A program made the translations under genes and the position numbers. This document shows positions 45,760-57,184 of a stretch of DNA of 64,000 bases, in pieces. Each line of letters begins with the position of its first letter. The stretch's first letter is position 1. Origin of the DNA: Dermanyssus gallinae (taxonomy: Eukaryota; Arthropoda; Arachnida; Mesostigmata; Dermanyssidae); NCBI GenBank assembly GCA_003439945.1, contig QVRM01000431.1, positions 1 to 64,000 of the forward strand, read 5' to 3'. The notes beneath the pieces are model-generated. The model saw only the letters and a program-made list of their open reading frames with translations. It searched no databases and was not told the DNA's origin.

Positions 45760-46500
45760 ACCCCGATCTCATTGTGCAAATTATCAGCAGTTAAAAATTG
45801 AATGACCGTTTCGGTTTTGTCATACACATATCGATTTATCTATAAATAGACACATAACGTAACTTCTTTGCGACGTAAAACGTAACGTCTCTGTGAGCCG
45901 ATATTGCCAGATATCGTAAACTGTGCAGGTGATTGGGCTAAGTGCATATGTGCACACACTTTTAACGCCTAAGCAAACGGTTCAGGGTTTTGAGGGAAAT
46001 TTGTAAACGCATTATGTCAATTTACCTCGAATGTTATGCCGGCCACGGAGCAAGAGAGCGAAAAAAGCAGCCTCAAGAGCCAAACAACAATGCCCTTTGC
46101 GCACAATCACTTATAACACTCTACTGAATATGAGTTTGTTATCGACCATCTATACAAAAGCGACATTAAATATATTTATCTATTTCTTTTTCCTGATTTA
46201 TACGAGGGCAAATCCGCAATTTCTAGAATTTTAAATTTTGCCTCCAGACCGAAACCACAAGGTCTTCCGGCTTGTTTTGCTAAGAAGCGCCATTCGTCGG
46301 TTACGCACAGGTAAATTTTCGTTTCGCGTTTATTGCTTGAGTTTGGGTAAATAAGTGAAGAAAATGAGTTTCGGCGAATATTAAAAAGCCGGAAATTAAG
46401 GAGCAACGAATCTGCTTTAAGCTATGTGGTAAAAAAACAACTAATATGTTTTCATGTAGTGGAAATGCTACAAACTACTTATAGTAATTAAGCAATGTCC
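45760..46500. other. unique AT-rich sequence
   Basis: No gene or element is recognised. Confidence 0.4.
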
Positions 46501-46511
46501 CCAAACACTAG

Positions 46512-46568
46512 AAAATGTTTCTCAATCTCTCTTTAAGAATTCTCTTAAAGGGAGATGAAAAACATTTT
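46512..46568. repeat. 57 bp hairpin
   Basis: Arms AAAATGTTTCTCAATCTCTC and GGGAGATGAAAAACATTTT pair with few mismatches around CTTTAAGAATTCTCTTAAAG. Confidence 0.75.
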
Positions 46569-46699
46569 ACAAGAGCAGAGAAACTAGCATACGTGCATTA
46601 CAGCAGGCGGTAGTTATTTTAAAGTCATGCACACACGATAAAAGATTAAACAAAAATATGTTTAATAAAAATGCATTCGAATTTTTTGATCCGCCCTTG

Positions 46700-46801
46700 T
46701 ATATATATATATATATATACATTCTGAAAAACGTGAGCGTATTTGTTGGGCTGAGAAGGAAGCACAATTGTTTTGTCAAGTTTCTGATTTGCTGTACCAC
46801 C

Positions 46802-46867
<66 letters not shown>
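46700..46867. repeat. two (TA)n tracts
   Basis: TA at 46700-46719 and a longer TA run at 46804-46866. Confidence 0.95.
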
Positions 46868-46869
<2 letters not shown>

Positions 46870-47915
46870 AGTACGCGCCAACGTGTTCATAAGTCAAAAT
46901 TCCAACTCTGTGACGAAACAAACTATTCTTGATGCTCGGTTGGCATGGTGGCAAATTGCCAATTGGCCATCCCTTTGGTCAAGTTCGATCAATTAGTTTC
47001 CAATAATTGTCAAAATTGTTGTTGTCCTTATTGTTGTCGTCGTCGTCGTTTCGTTTCCATCACTATCATCGCCGCAGTTCTTCTCTTGATATAGTATTAA
47101 ATGTGGCTCGGCCGTCCGGCCAGACAGACATCGGTTTTAGCGTGTATTTGCGGTGATTTTTTTCAATGTTTCCTAGGGTGACTTTGATGCCTCGTGTCGT
47201 AATTTGTATGTCTCTCGTGTGGTGTTTTCAGCGTGTTGTTGGCATTCTTATATGAATGAAGCATAACCATAATGTCTATATAGACAGGAACAGCGGAAGC
47301 AGCAGCGGCTGCGTCGGGGGTGCTGGCAGTGGGTGGGCCGTGGGGTGACTGGCTATGGTGAAGAATATGATGATGATTATGACGGATGAACGATTATGTT
47401 GACGTTGCTGCTGCTTATGCTACTGCCCCCCCCCCCTCCCCTCTGTTTTGATGTTTTCCTCCTTTTCCTCTAAGACGAACTGAGCTTCATATTTAAAGCG
47501 ACCTTTAAGCGCAACCGGCGCGAGTGATCGCAGCAAATCAACCAAAGCGAATCGTCCATAACGCTAGATTTGTTGTTGTGGTCGTTGTTGTTGTCTATTG
47601 ACTATCTCACCCACTCGCTGACGGACGCTGGTTGATTGACAGGCCCCGTCTATACAGACTTGGCCGATCAGACTATGGGTCGGTTGGACGAACTGTTTGT
47701 TATTTGGTGATCGCCGACCTGACCGCCGCTTGAGTGACAGCTCTTCTTCTACTTCTTCTTGAGACTACCGGAGCCTACCCGAGCACCCTTGTGCTCTGGG
47801 TAGGGTGGTGGTGGTGTTGGTAGTGATGGTGAAGATCGCATCGCTGGCATACTTACCGCGACAGAATTGGACAGTTTCACCCTAGCACGGTCGCCACCAC
47901 GGCTGGCAGCAGAAT
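46870..47915. other. unique sequence with short GTT and poly-C runs
   Basis: GTC/GTT at 47020-47050, poly-C at 47426-47437 and GTT at 47569-47592. No gene is recognised. Confidence 0.4.
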
Positions 47916-47924
47916 AATGCGGGG

Positions 47925-48012
47925 CAACAACAAAATCAGCAGCAACAGCACAAACAATAATGAGAACAACAACAGCAGCAGCAGCAGCAACACGAACAAC
48001 AACAACAAGGAC
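47925..48012. repeat. (CAA)n(CAG)n array
   Basis: CAACAACAAAATCAGCAG-type units. Confidence 0.9.
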
Positions 48013-48167
48013 GACAAACTGCAAGCTGCAGAATTGACAGCAATCGTTCAAAAGTACTTACCACGTTCAGAGCTTACCTTACCAAAGTCTTTTTTTACAT
48101 TATTTATATAGCATCTGATAGGTGTCATGTTGTTATTGAAAACACTTACCACGGTAAGAGATTACCT

Positions 48168-48168
<1 letters not shown>

Positions 48169-48249
<81 letters not shown>
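48169..48249. repeat. (TA)n microsatellite, about 80 bp
   Basis: Uninterrupted TA run that abuts a 34 bp inverted-repeat arm at 48253. Confidence 0.97.
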
Positions 48250-48251
<2 letters not shown>

Positions 48252-48252
48252 C

Positions 48253-48358
48253 GAGGAAGGATGAGAAGAGGATGACACCTATCAAAATCATAATATGTAT
48301 GTATATATATATATATATTATGCATTTGATAGGTCTCATCCTCTTCTCATCCTTCCTC
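48253..48358. repeat. foldback with 34 bp arms and (TA)n loop
   Basis: Arms 48253-48286 and 48325-48358 are reverse complements with one mismatch, starting GAGGAAGGATGAGAAGAGGA. The loop contains GTATG plus (TA)n. A third related piece, TGATAGGTGTCATG, lies at about 48117-48130, so the arm unit occurs three times around two TA tracts. Confidence 0.9.
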
Positions 48359-48365
48359 TTCAATA

Positions 48366-48413
48366 TGACGATGATGGTGGTGGTGGTGGTGGTGGTGATG
48401 ATGATGATGATGA
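48366..48413. repeat. (GTG)n(ATG)n array
   Basis: GGTGGT units pass into GATGAT units. Confidence 0.9.
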
Positions 48414-48819
48414 TCGTTCATCATGCTAGCTCTGACTGTTGTCCTATTGGTCGTTCGCCATCAACCAGTAGAGCGCTGCGGAGAGCAGCAAAGCAGCACT
48501 TGTCATATCATACTCGAGCATTATATTGAACTGTCAATCAACCTGTCGAAACAGCGCCAACAGATACAGACGCTGTTCCGGTGTTGTTCTTCCTCATCTT
48601 CCTCATCGTTTTCTTCTGCTGCTGCTGCTTCTGATTCTGCTTTTCCTCGTTTTCGCTTTCATTCGGTACCTCGGGTCGTTTGCGTATGCGGACGATGTTG
48701 TGTCTATGTGGAGAAAGGGCCAGCCATCATTCACGGTTCAGCCGCGTCGCAGCCAAGTGGCTGAAGCCCGATTTGAGTGACAGGTTGACGGGTTGACACC
48801 AGTAGCAACATCATCAACT

Positions 48820-48850
48820 GATGATGATGACGATGATGATGATGATGAGG
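48820..48850. repeat. (GAT)n microsatellite
   Basis: GATGATGACGATGATGAT-type units. Confidence 0.88.
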
Positions 48851-48940
48851 ATGATGCTGTCATCATATCTCTCTCCATTCGTCATCGGCTGCGTCTGCTG
48901 TTGCTTGCTACTACTGGCTGTCTGATGTCGATGCTGATGA

Positions 48941-48976
48941 GGGGGTTGGGGGGGGGGGGGGGGGGGGGGGAGGGGG
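48941..48976. repeat. poly-G tract
   Basis: G run with one TT and one A interruption; a strong candidate for quadruplex formation and for length error. Confidence 0.9.
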
Positions 48977-49133
48977 AGCAGAAAAGCGCCGTCGAAGGAA
49001 AAGGCGGTCCCTTCAGGATCCTCCAGCCGAGATCGACGCGGATTTACACATCCACTCGGTCACAACGATCGAGCTTTTCAACATCCACAACAATCATCCT
49101 GTGCCGGTCACATAATCAGCTAAGTGTAAGGCG

Positions 49134-49200
49134 TTATTATTATTATTAATGTATTATTATTAATTAATTATTATTATTACATATTATATTATTATAACCA
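49134..49200. repeat. (ATT)n tract
   Basis: TTATTATTATTAATG units. Confidence 0.88.
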
Positions 49201-49764
49201 GTCACAAATTACTATGATTAACGATTACTATTTGTAGTATTGATGTGGCTCATGTCATTGGTTGATTGTCTACAGTCATATGTTTGGTCGTTGTGCTCAC
49301 ATAACACTATACGTTAGTGAGGTGTTGTTGTAAAGTGTTGTTGTTGAACATTGTTGCGGGACGCGTAGAGCAGACGTAATCGTCATCACTGTTTTCGCGT
49401 ACGACGAACTTTGGCCGAGATCGGGCTCGTGCGTACAAAGGGGTAAACCCGGGGCGGTGATGGGCTTCACAGCCACAACGGCGTTGTCTGTTGCGCAGGC
49501 TCGGTACGCCATCACGCAACTACTGCCAGTGGCTGTCGTCAGTGCTTGCGTTGCCAGAAAGCCGCGCCTACCTTGACATGTCGCGAACGACCTTAAAGGC
49601 TGCCTGTATGAGCTTGTGTGTGTTCGTAGGGTTGAGTGCCACCTGTGTATCCACAGACACAACCAGTGGGAGGCGACTGCAGCGGCGCCACTGGCGGCCA
49701 GTCAGCAGACGAATCAGCGACCTGATCATACTTCTTCCGTCAAGGGGGAAGACGACAACGACGT

Positions 49765-50006
49765 CAACAACTGCAACAACAACAACAACAACAACGACGA
49801 CGACGACGACGACGACAACAACTACTACTAATATTACTACTACAGACGTAACAACAACCATAAAAACCAAACGCCATCAGTAACAGCGGTGCAGACAACG
49901 CCAACAACCACAACAACTACAACGTCAGCATCATCAGAAATGACAGCAGAAGCAGCAGCAACAACAACAACAAACAAACAACAACAACAACAACAAGAAC
50001 AACAAT

Positions 50007-50084
<78 letters not shown>

Positions 50085-50103
50085 AACAACAACAACAACC
50101 AAC
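49765..50103. repeat. (CAA)n/(CGA)n array
   Basis: CAA (49768-49790) and CGA (49795-49815) pass through ACT and CAG units into a nearly pure CAA run at 49965-50099. Complement frames give poly-Val and poly-Cys artefacts. Confidence 0.93.
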
Positions 50104-50869
50104 CACCAACCAGTCAGGCAGCAGCAGCAACAACACGCCCCAACCATGACCAGGAATTATGCGGCGGCCATGTGCGTTGCACGGTCGGTCGCCCGATCCG
50201 ATCCAAATGACAGGCGGACAGACAGGGGGCAGGCTGGTGGGCACGGGGGCGGACGAGAGCCCCTCAGGAGAGGCGGGACGATAGAGGGAACAGAACAGGA
50301 GTAAACAACCCCCGTGTGAGAGAATGACAGGAGTGACGGCCGGAGAGACGGACGACGGTAAGAGGGAGGTCGTCGGTAACGTGAGGGCGCGTCGTGCGTT
50401 ACGGGCGCAGACGCGGAGACCTCATCATCGTTGTGTGTGTGCTTCCTTTTTCGTCGTCAATTTTGATGTCGTGCTCGCCGCTCGCCGCCGACATACGCCG
50501 AAGTCGCCGAACACAGCATGCCTCAATGTGGGGCCAACGTGTTACCACAGTAGCTGGCGATGGTGGCTGCTGCTGCGGGGGGCGGGGGGGGGAGATTATC
50601 CGCCGACGAAGAAACCCGGCTCCCCCCCAGCCAATGTTCGTCTTGTAAGCGCGGCAGGTATGCGCGATCTATGCTCAAGCGTCAACGACAACGACGGTCG
50701 AATTTAAACCGGCCACAGAGGACATCGCAGTGTGTGGAAATAAAAGGTGCGTGGGGATGAACAACGACTACTGACAAGTTTCCCTCGAGTACTGACAAGT
50801 ACACATACACTATTAGTAGCTAGTCAATTTTCACACTTGAATGGTTCAAGGGGAAGCAGAGATGATCAG

Positions 50870-50895
50870 TATTAGTAGTAGTAGTAGTAGTAGTG
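50870..50895. repeat. (AGT)n microsatellite
   Basis: Eight AGT units. Confidence 0.9.
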
Positions 50896-51203
50896 AAAGT
50901 AATAGTAGCGTTCGTTCTATGGGACAGCATAGCGCAGCAAGTGGGCTCCGGGCCCCGCATAAGCAGTGCGTCAAAGTCCCTCTACCCGAGCGCCATTATA
51001 ATGCGTGATGTAAGAGACCGACAATACGTAAACAACACGAAGGATAACCTTAATGAATTAAATGTTCGATGAGTTTACCTTTAACTCATTGTCTTATAGC
51101 AGTTAAACGTCTGATTTGTTCAGACTGTAAGTATTGGTGTAACATGATTAGTTCTATGATGAGCAAGCCGTTATGTGTTAAACAAAACAAAAAAATAAGC
51201 TCA

Positions 51204-51249
51204 TTCTTCGACGTTAACTGCAATCGTATGGCCAAAGGTAGTCCGTCAA

Positions 51250-51286
<37 letters not shown>

Positions 51287-51702
51287 TTGAAGTCTGAGTG
51301 TATAATCGCAATTCTCTTAAAGAACTACTTAACTCTATGACACCTAAAATAGATGCCGCGTTCCCTCTGCAAATGACCAAAGACAACGCTTGTCTCAAGA
51401 ATTGGAATACTTCGATTCTTTTGCTGATTGATCCTAGTGTCTCCATGCCAATAGACACGAATGTATATCTCGCTTCCAGTCCAGCGTATTTATTTCGTGT
51501 TCTGATTTCCGCGTGTTTCGCTACCCAACCCGGCCCAACTCAGCTGTGATGTAAGCATGAAGCCGCGGCTGTGCACGAAACCGTTGCATCCCAAATTAAG
51601 GAGTTCCCATGTGACCATATTGCAATGGTTATCCCATCAGGTCTTGCTTGGCCAGCGGACACTAAGCCTCTCGGGTTAAGTGTAGATGGTGTACCGGCTT
51701 TC

Positions 51703-51736
<34 letters not shown>

Positions 51737-51783
51737 ACACGGATTGCAATCGGCCATTGCAGTTAACGTCGAGAGATGAATAA
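51204..51783. repeat. inverted pair of (TA)n-tailed repeats
   Basis: At 51209 and, inverted, at about 51775 the same core TCGACGTTAACTGCAAT occurs, followed within about 35 bp by (TA)n (51253-51281 and 51706-51735). The two TA tracts face each other across 51282-51705, which contains dispersed repeat family C. Confidence 0.75.
51296..51405 (-). repeat. dispersed repeat family C, copy 1
   Basis: Homologous in inverted orientation to 62358-62455. On the minus strand both copies share CAATTCTTGAG, then ACAAGCGTTGT, AACGCGGCATCTATTTTAGG and ATAGAGT. The longest frame keeps FLRQALSLVICRGNAASILG, nearly identical to the other copy. It may be an old duplicated exon or the coding edge of an unrecognised element. 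Confidence 0.7.
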
Positions 51784-51799
51784 ATAGATGAAACAAACA

Positions 51800-52560
51800 A
51801 CGGTTGACCAATGATTACGGTATGAACGAATCAAACGTTTAACTGCAGTAAGACAAGTAGTTGAAAGCAAACCCATCGAACGTTGATGCTAAATTAAACG
51901 AGCGCCTATTTCGCAAGATTTGGTAGGGCAAATTGATGTATTTGCTTATTAAATGCGCGCCTTTGAAGCGATTAGAGTAAACGTAGTGGTGTGGTATAAA
52001 TCTATCTTGACCTCCATGCTCACGGGAATCCCCATCTGATCGGCACGACGTCACCCGATTTAGCGAGGCAACGAGTAGCCAGCAAGAAATTGAGTTTTCT
52101 TTTTGCCAGGTCGTCTTTTCCGTCGTCTCTTCTTCGACGGAAACGCGACCCTACTCTAGGCACGATGCAAGGGCTCTAATATTGAGAGTATAGATTTTGT
52201 TTCGTCTAATGACGTCTAAACTACTAGGTGCAGCATTCTTAGCCAAGCTCGAGTTCAGCAGCGACCATGCTTCCTAGAGACTATCGCATGTAGGAAGCGC
52301 TTCTACGGCGACGACGAGGGGGTGACCGCCACCACATCAGTCAAGGCACCCACCGTTCATTCGTGGTGGTCGTGAAGTCGCGAGTCTACAAGTGAGTCTG
52401 TAAGTCTGTATCTTTTTTGCTAGGGTTGATAGACTTCGTCAGGCTGATAGTAACAATGGCCACCGCTCATCAGTGTCTCTTAATCAGTGTCACTCAAAGC
52501 GAGGCAAGCCTCGTGACGCCTCGACAACAACGATCGATCTGGCCGAGCCAAAACAGGACC
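51800..52560. other. unique sequence
   Basis: No gene or mobile element is recognised. Confidence 0.4.
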
Positions 52561-52576
52561 GCGTCTTACAGCCGTG

Positions 52577-52735
52577 TTCGTCGTCGTCGTCGTCATCATC
52601 GTCGTTTTCAACGTCTACTCCGCTCCGCGTTCGTCTTTCTGCAAGACTCTGCGCGAAACAAATGGCGAATCAAGAAAAATGACACTTTCTGCTGTCGTCG
52701 TCGTTGTTGTTGTTGTTGTTGTTGTTGTCGTTCTG
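52577..52735. repeat. (GTC)n and (GTT)n runs
   Basis: GTC at 52577-52606 and GTC/GTT at 52694-52730. Confidence 0.85.
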
Positions 52736-52920
52736 CTGCGCCGATATCTAATCGCCGATTTTGGGAATTGTTTCTACGCGCACAAATGGTTCGTTTGAAA
52801 TTGACGGTACAATTTCTAGTGGAGCCGCTGCCGCTCATGTGGAACGTCGACGTCAAGATTTATTACATACGACCTTGAGTTGTGAGTTGTGACGCGAGTC
52901 ATCACGAGCTTTTGTACATG

Positions 52921-52925
<5 letters not shown>

Positions 52926-52970
<45 letters not shown>

Positions 52971-52972
52971 TA
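52926..52972. repeat. (TA)n microsatellite
   Basis: Uninterrupted TA run. Confidence 0.96.
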
Positions 52973-53034
52973 CTTGTCTATATGCGTTGTTCATCTTGGT
53001 ACGTTTTGATATGTGGTGCTATTAGTTCGCACGA

Positions 53035-53175
53035 ATAGTGGTGGTAGTCGTAGTAGTAGTAGTAGTAGTAGTGGTAGTACTAATAGCAATAGAAACAGCA
53101 ATGGCGTCGGGGGCGGGCTGGCGGGGACAACAGCAACAGCAGCAACACCAACAGCAGCAGCAGCAACATTTCCGT
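53035..53175. repeat. (AGT)n then (CAG/CAA)n clusters
   Basis: GTAGTAGTAG units at 53044-53080 and CAACAGCAG units at 53128-53170. Confidence 0.88.
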
Positions 53176-53349
53176 CGCTGTGCTGCCGTGAAGATATAAA
53201 TTTCTGTCGTATCTCTATTCGCCCTGTCTGTCTCTCTCTCCCTCTCTCTCTCGCTCCTCTTCGGAACACTCTTTGCTTCTGTCTGACTGATTCGTGTCCG
53301 TCGACGAGTCAATATTTCATCGGTAGGCGACACCGATCGCGACAGCACG

Positions 53350-53636
53350 CCAACGCCAACAACAATAACGGCAATGCCAACAACAAAAACAGCAACGCCA
53401 ATAACAACAACAACAACGTCAACGTCAACAACAATAACGGCAATGCCAACAACAATAACAGCAACGCCAACAACAACAATAATAACAACAACAAAAACAA
53501 CAAAAACGTCAACAACAATAACAGCAGCGCCAACAACAATGACAGCAACGCCAACAACAACAACAACGCCAACAACAACAACAACAAAAACGTCAACAAC
53601 AATAACAGCAGCGCCAACAACAATGACAGCAACGCC

Positions 53637-53667
<31 letters not shown>

Positions 53668-53880
53668 GAACGCCAACAACAATAACGCCAGCAACAACAA
53701 CAATAACGCTTACAACAGTAACAGCAACGCCAACAGCAATAACAGCAACGCCAACAACAACAACGTCAACAACAATTACAACGACAACAATAACAGAACG
53801 CCAACAACAATAACGCCAACAACAACAACGACAACAACAACAACAACGCCAACAACGCTTACAACAATAACAGCAACACC
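53350..53880. repeat. 530 bp CAA-based array with higher-order 84 bp unit
   Basis: Built from CAACAACAA plus ACGCCAA, ATAACAGC and ACGTCAA variants. A block of about 65 bp starting AAAAACGTCAACAACAATAA at 53502 recurs at 53586, exactly 84 bp on. The window from 53013 stays open in one frame for 266 codons as an Asn/Thr/Ala-rich string. That follows from the triplet period, and no non-repeat coding sequence flanks it convincingly. Confidence 0.93.
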
Positions 53881-53939
53881 AACGCCAATGCCGTGCCGGG
53901 GCAACACGTACAGGATACTGGCAGAACTGGCAGACGAAC

Positions 53940-54330
53940 AGGTTGTTAACAACGACGATGACGACGACGACGTGACGTACCGGCCACCACGGTCAGATGA
54001 TGCGGCTAGATGGTGCGGACGTTAGTTACACCACCACCACCACCATCATCACCACCACGGAGACCGCCAGAGAGACCGCCAGTCAGTCAGTCAGTCACAG
54101 CTTCACTGAGACAATTAATCGACGACCGTCAAAGCTTGAAACCGTCGTCACACAGTCACAGTATTAGACGGTCGCAACGTCAGATGACCATCAGCAGAGC
54201 CAGTAACATCGAACGACAACAACAACGCCAACAAGAACAACAACGCCATCAACAACATCGAATATCAATAACAACAACAACAACAATAACAACAACAACA
54301 CCAACAACAACATCGCCACCATCACCGGTG
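53940..54330. repeat. (GAC), (CAC) and (CAA) clusters
   Basis: GACGAC at 53953-53975, CAC at 54030-54056, CAGT tetranucleotides at 54081-54098 and CAA at 54218-54315. Confidence 0.88.
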
Positions 54331-54519
54331 TAGCGTTGGCAAACAACGCTGCGAGCCAAACAAACCCGGCAACGCCGACGAATAGCCAAGCGTCCGTCTG
54401 CCTGTCTATGGCTCTCTCTCTCTCTGTTTGCTGCCTGTCTGTCCGTCTGTCTGGTCATCGCCGCCAGAGGGTCCGGTCCGTCCGTCCGGATTGGTTCGCT
54501 ACCACCGCCGTTACCGATA

Positions 54520-54690
54520 GATGGATGGACGAATGGATAGATGGATAGATAGATGGATCTAGCGGCTGTCCAACTGCCAGAAGTAGATAAACCATTGTTG
54601 CTGTCGTTGCTGCTGCTGCTGCTGCTGCTGCTGTTGTTGTTGTTGTTGTTGTTGCTGTTGCTGTTGCTATTGTTGTTGTTGCCGCCACCG
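54520..54690. repeat. (ATGG)n then (GCT/GTT)n arrays
   Basis: GATGGATA-type units at 54520-54555; GCT and GTT at 54600-54680. Confidence 0.9.
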
Positions 54691-54897
54691 CCTCCGTCTG
54701 TTTCATCAGACAGCAACACCAACAGCAAAAGCAGCAACAACGGCATTACCAGCGCAATCGACACAAATATAGAAAAGACAGAACGAGAGAAAGAGAGATA
54801 TAGGGGGAATATATATGGAAACAGGCGAGAGAAAGAGAGAAACTGCGAGACAGGATGAGAAATTCAGAGCGACAGGCTAACAGCAGAAGCAAAAGCA

Positions 54898-55160
54898 GTT
54901 TGTTGTTGTTGCCGTTGTTGCTGCTGCTTCAGCCGCTGCTGCTTCTGGCTTCGGGGTCATTTTTCTCCTGTCGCCGGTGATTAACTACTCGATATAATGA
55001 CGACTCAATGGGAGCTCGGCGCTCTTCGTTCGGACGTCGTTTGACGTAACGCGCATCGTCTGGCTTCGCTGCAGAAATGTGTTGTTGTTGTTGCTGCTGT
55101 TGTTGTGCCTATTGTTGTTGTTGTTGCTGTTGTTGTTGCTGCTGTTGTTGCTGTCGAGAC
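54898..55160. repeat. (GTT)n/(GCT)n arrays
   Basis: Runs at 54899-54945 and 55078-55155. Confidence 0.9.
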
Positions 55161-55209
55161 TCTTGACGATGATGACGCACGGCTCGGCGCTGTTCTATAT
55201 GGATGACGA

Positions 55210-55406
55210 GAAAGACAAGAACAACAACCACAACAACAACAGCAGCAGTAATAACGACACACAGTTAGTTAACAACAACAACAATAAAAACTGCGAAAAC
55301 AGCAACATCAGTTAACAACAATAGAAACAAAGCTGCTGACGACAACGACAGCAGCGGTTGACAGCAGCAGCAGCAGCAACAGCAACAACAATACCAATAA
55401 TAACAT

Positions 55407-55443
<37 letters not shown>

Positions 55444-55600
55444 GACGACAAGTACAACGATGACGCTTGGGGCATCGATCACGGCAACGGTAGCGGTTGT
55501 GCAGTAAAGCAGAGCGGAACTTCTGAACGAACTCAACTCAACTGGACCCAGCAAATACGGGTGAACGAAGAACAATAACAACAACAGCAGCAGCAGCAGT
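55210..55600. repeat. (CAA)n/(CAG)n arrays
   Basis: Runs at 55218-55250, 55272-55290, 55358-55450 and 55570-55598. Together with the GTT runs just left, they form an inverted arrangement of triplets. Confidence 0.9.
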
Positions 55601-55914
55601 AAGTCACCGCTGCCAGCAAACGCTACGTACTCTATCTACGACGAGGCGAGTGGGAAGTCTGCCCATACAACCGCAGGAGGCAACCGCATCAACCAACCAA
55701 CCAGCCAGTTCCCCAGCCAGCCGACCAAATACAAGACACGCACGAACCAACCAGCAAAACAACGACGCCTTCACTCAGTCACGCCCCTGAGTCCATGACG
55801 ACTCAGTGACTCAATGACCATTGGCTTGGGGGCACTATCTGTCTGCCTGTCTGTCCGTCCGTCCGTCTGTTTGTTTGCCTGCCTGTCTCATAACTAGATG
55901 ACGGGCTAACTGAG

Positions 55915-55916
<2 letters not shown>

Positions 55917-55947
<31 letters not shown>
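55917..55947. repeat. (TA)n microsatellite
   Basis: Uninterrupted TA run. Confidence 0.95.
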
Positions 55948-55949
<2 letters not shown>

Positions 55950-56024
55950 GCACTGCATCAATCTGCTGTTTCAAGTCGTGAAGCCAACAGGCGTTACTCC
56001 TATCGCTGCTGCTTCTGGTGTAAC

Positions 56025-56490
56025 TATGTTGTTGTTGTTAATGTTTATTGTGCTGTTTGTTGTTGTTGTTGTTGCTGCGGCTATTGTTGTTCTTGTTTGT
56101 TGTTATGTTTCTGTCGGACCGTCAGCCGTCTCATGGTGTATCTGCGGCGTCAGCGCGTTCATCGTCCTCGTCGTTAGTTGCTTAGTTAAGCGTGACTGAA
56201 AAGAGAAAACAGAGTCACCGACGGTGAATCGGGGAATGATTGTCGTCATCGTCATCATCATCATCATCAACCGCATTCTCATCATCACCTACCTACATCA
56301 CTATGGACACCGGCATTGTCTTCAATGTAATCCACCACCACCAACAACAACAACAACACTGACAACAATAACAACAACATCAGTGTGATTCTCACCATGT
56401 CATTGTTCTCACCGCCAATAGCATAAGCACGGCTTGTCACCGTTGTTGCTGTTATTGCTGCTGTTGTTGTTGTTGACTTCGCTGTCATGT
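56025..56490. repeat. GTT, ATC and CAA clusters
   Basis: GTT at 56028-56105, ATC at 56243-56268, CAA at 56336-56380 and GTT/GCT at 56442-56475. Confidence 0.88.
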
Positions 56491-56692
56491 TGTTGATCTG
56501 TGTATCAAACGTGTTGTCGTGGTGTCGCTTTGAACTCTCTTCATTCACACCGCGGTCTTAAATCGTGTCGTCACTTCTAGAATAGCTAATAGCGAGACAA
56601 CCTCTCGCTGTCTCTTTCTCTCTGCACTATGTGCCGTTCCCGTAAGAGTGACCCTGATGATTATGATGATAATAGTTATTATAAAAACCATC

Positions 56693-56917
56693 ATCCGCTG
56701 GCATACTAAAGCTACGTTTTTGGGCTGACCCTCAGCCAAGATTTAACGTCCACGGAACTCTTTTTCGCAGATCGCTTCATAGACGGACTACCCCCATTAA
56801 TACAAATCGGTGCAACGGTGGGGCTCGAACCCGCGCACCTATCCGTGTCTCCTCCGGTTGCGAGGCGCAGACTTAAGGCACCACGCCACCACCGGACTCG
56901 ATATCCGCTGGCATACT
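56693..56917 (-). mobile_element. SINE family A, copy 5, with 15 bp target duplication
   Basis: Minus-strand copy bracketed by a perfect 15 bp direct repeat, ATCCGCTGGCATACT, at 56693-56707 and 56903-56917. It has the B box (complement of GGGGCTCGAACCCGCGC), the core and the terminal hairpin. It carries several small insertions relative to copy 2, such as CCACCACCGG at the head, AATCGGTGC in the body and CGCAGATCGC near the 3' end. The intact duplication supports a recent insertion. Confidence 0.92.
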
Positions 56918-57118
56918 GAGAGCGTTGAATGATTATAATTGGTTAGACGACGACAAACAAGTGTACAAGATACCTGCAGTTTCCATCGATGCTTCGGTGG
57001 TGGCTTTCGATAGTTTTCTTTTTTTAGACCTCATAGGATCGTACATACTGGTCGGCATTCTCCTCCCTGCTTTTACCTTATGTCTATACACTAACGCCCT
57101 GGAATTGCGGCCGTTCAG

Positions 57119-57120
57119 TA

Positions 57121-57180
<60 letters not shown>
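57119..57180. repeat. (TA)n microsatellite
   Basis: TA run with one GTATA slip. Confidence 0.96.
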
Positions 57181-57182
<2 letters not shown>

Positions 57183-57184
57183 TT

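Noticed and set aside
53013..53813. 266-codon Asn/Thr-rich frame
   Set aside because: It is open because CAA-type triplets have no stops. Its N-terminal 90 residues also cross AGT and CAG repeats, and there is no domain or start context.
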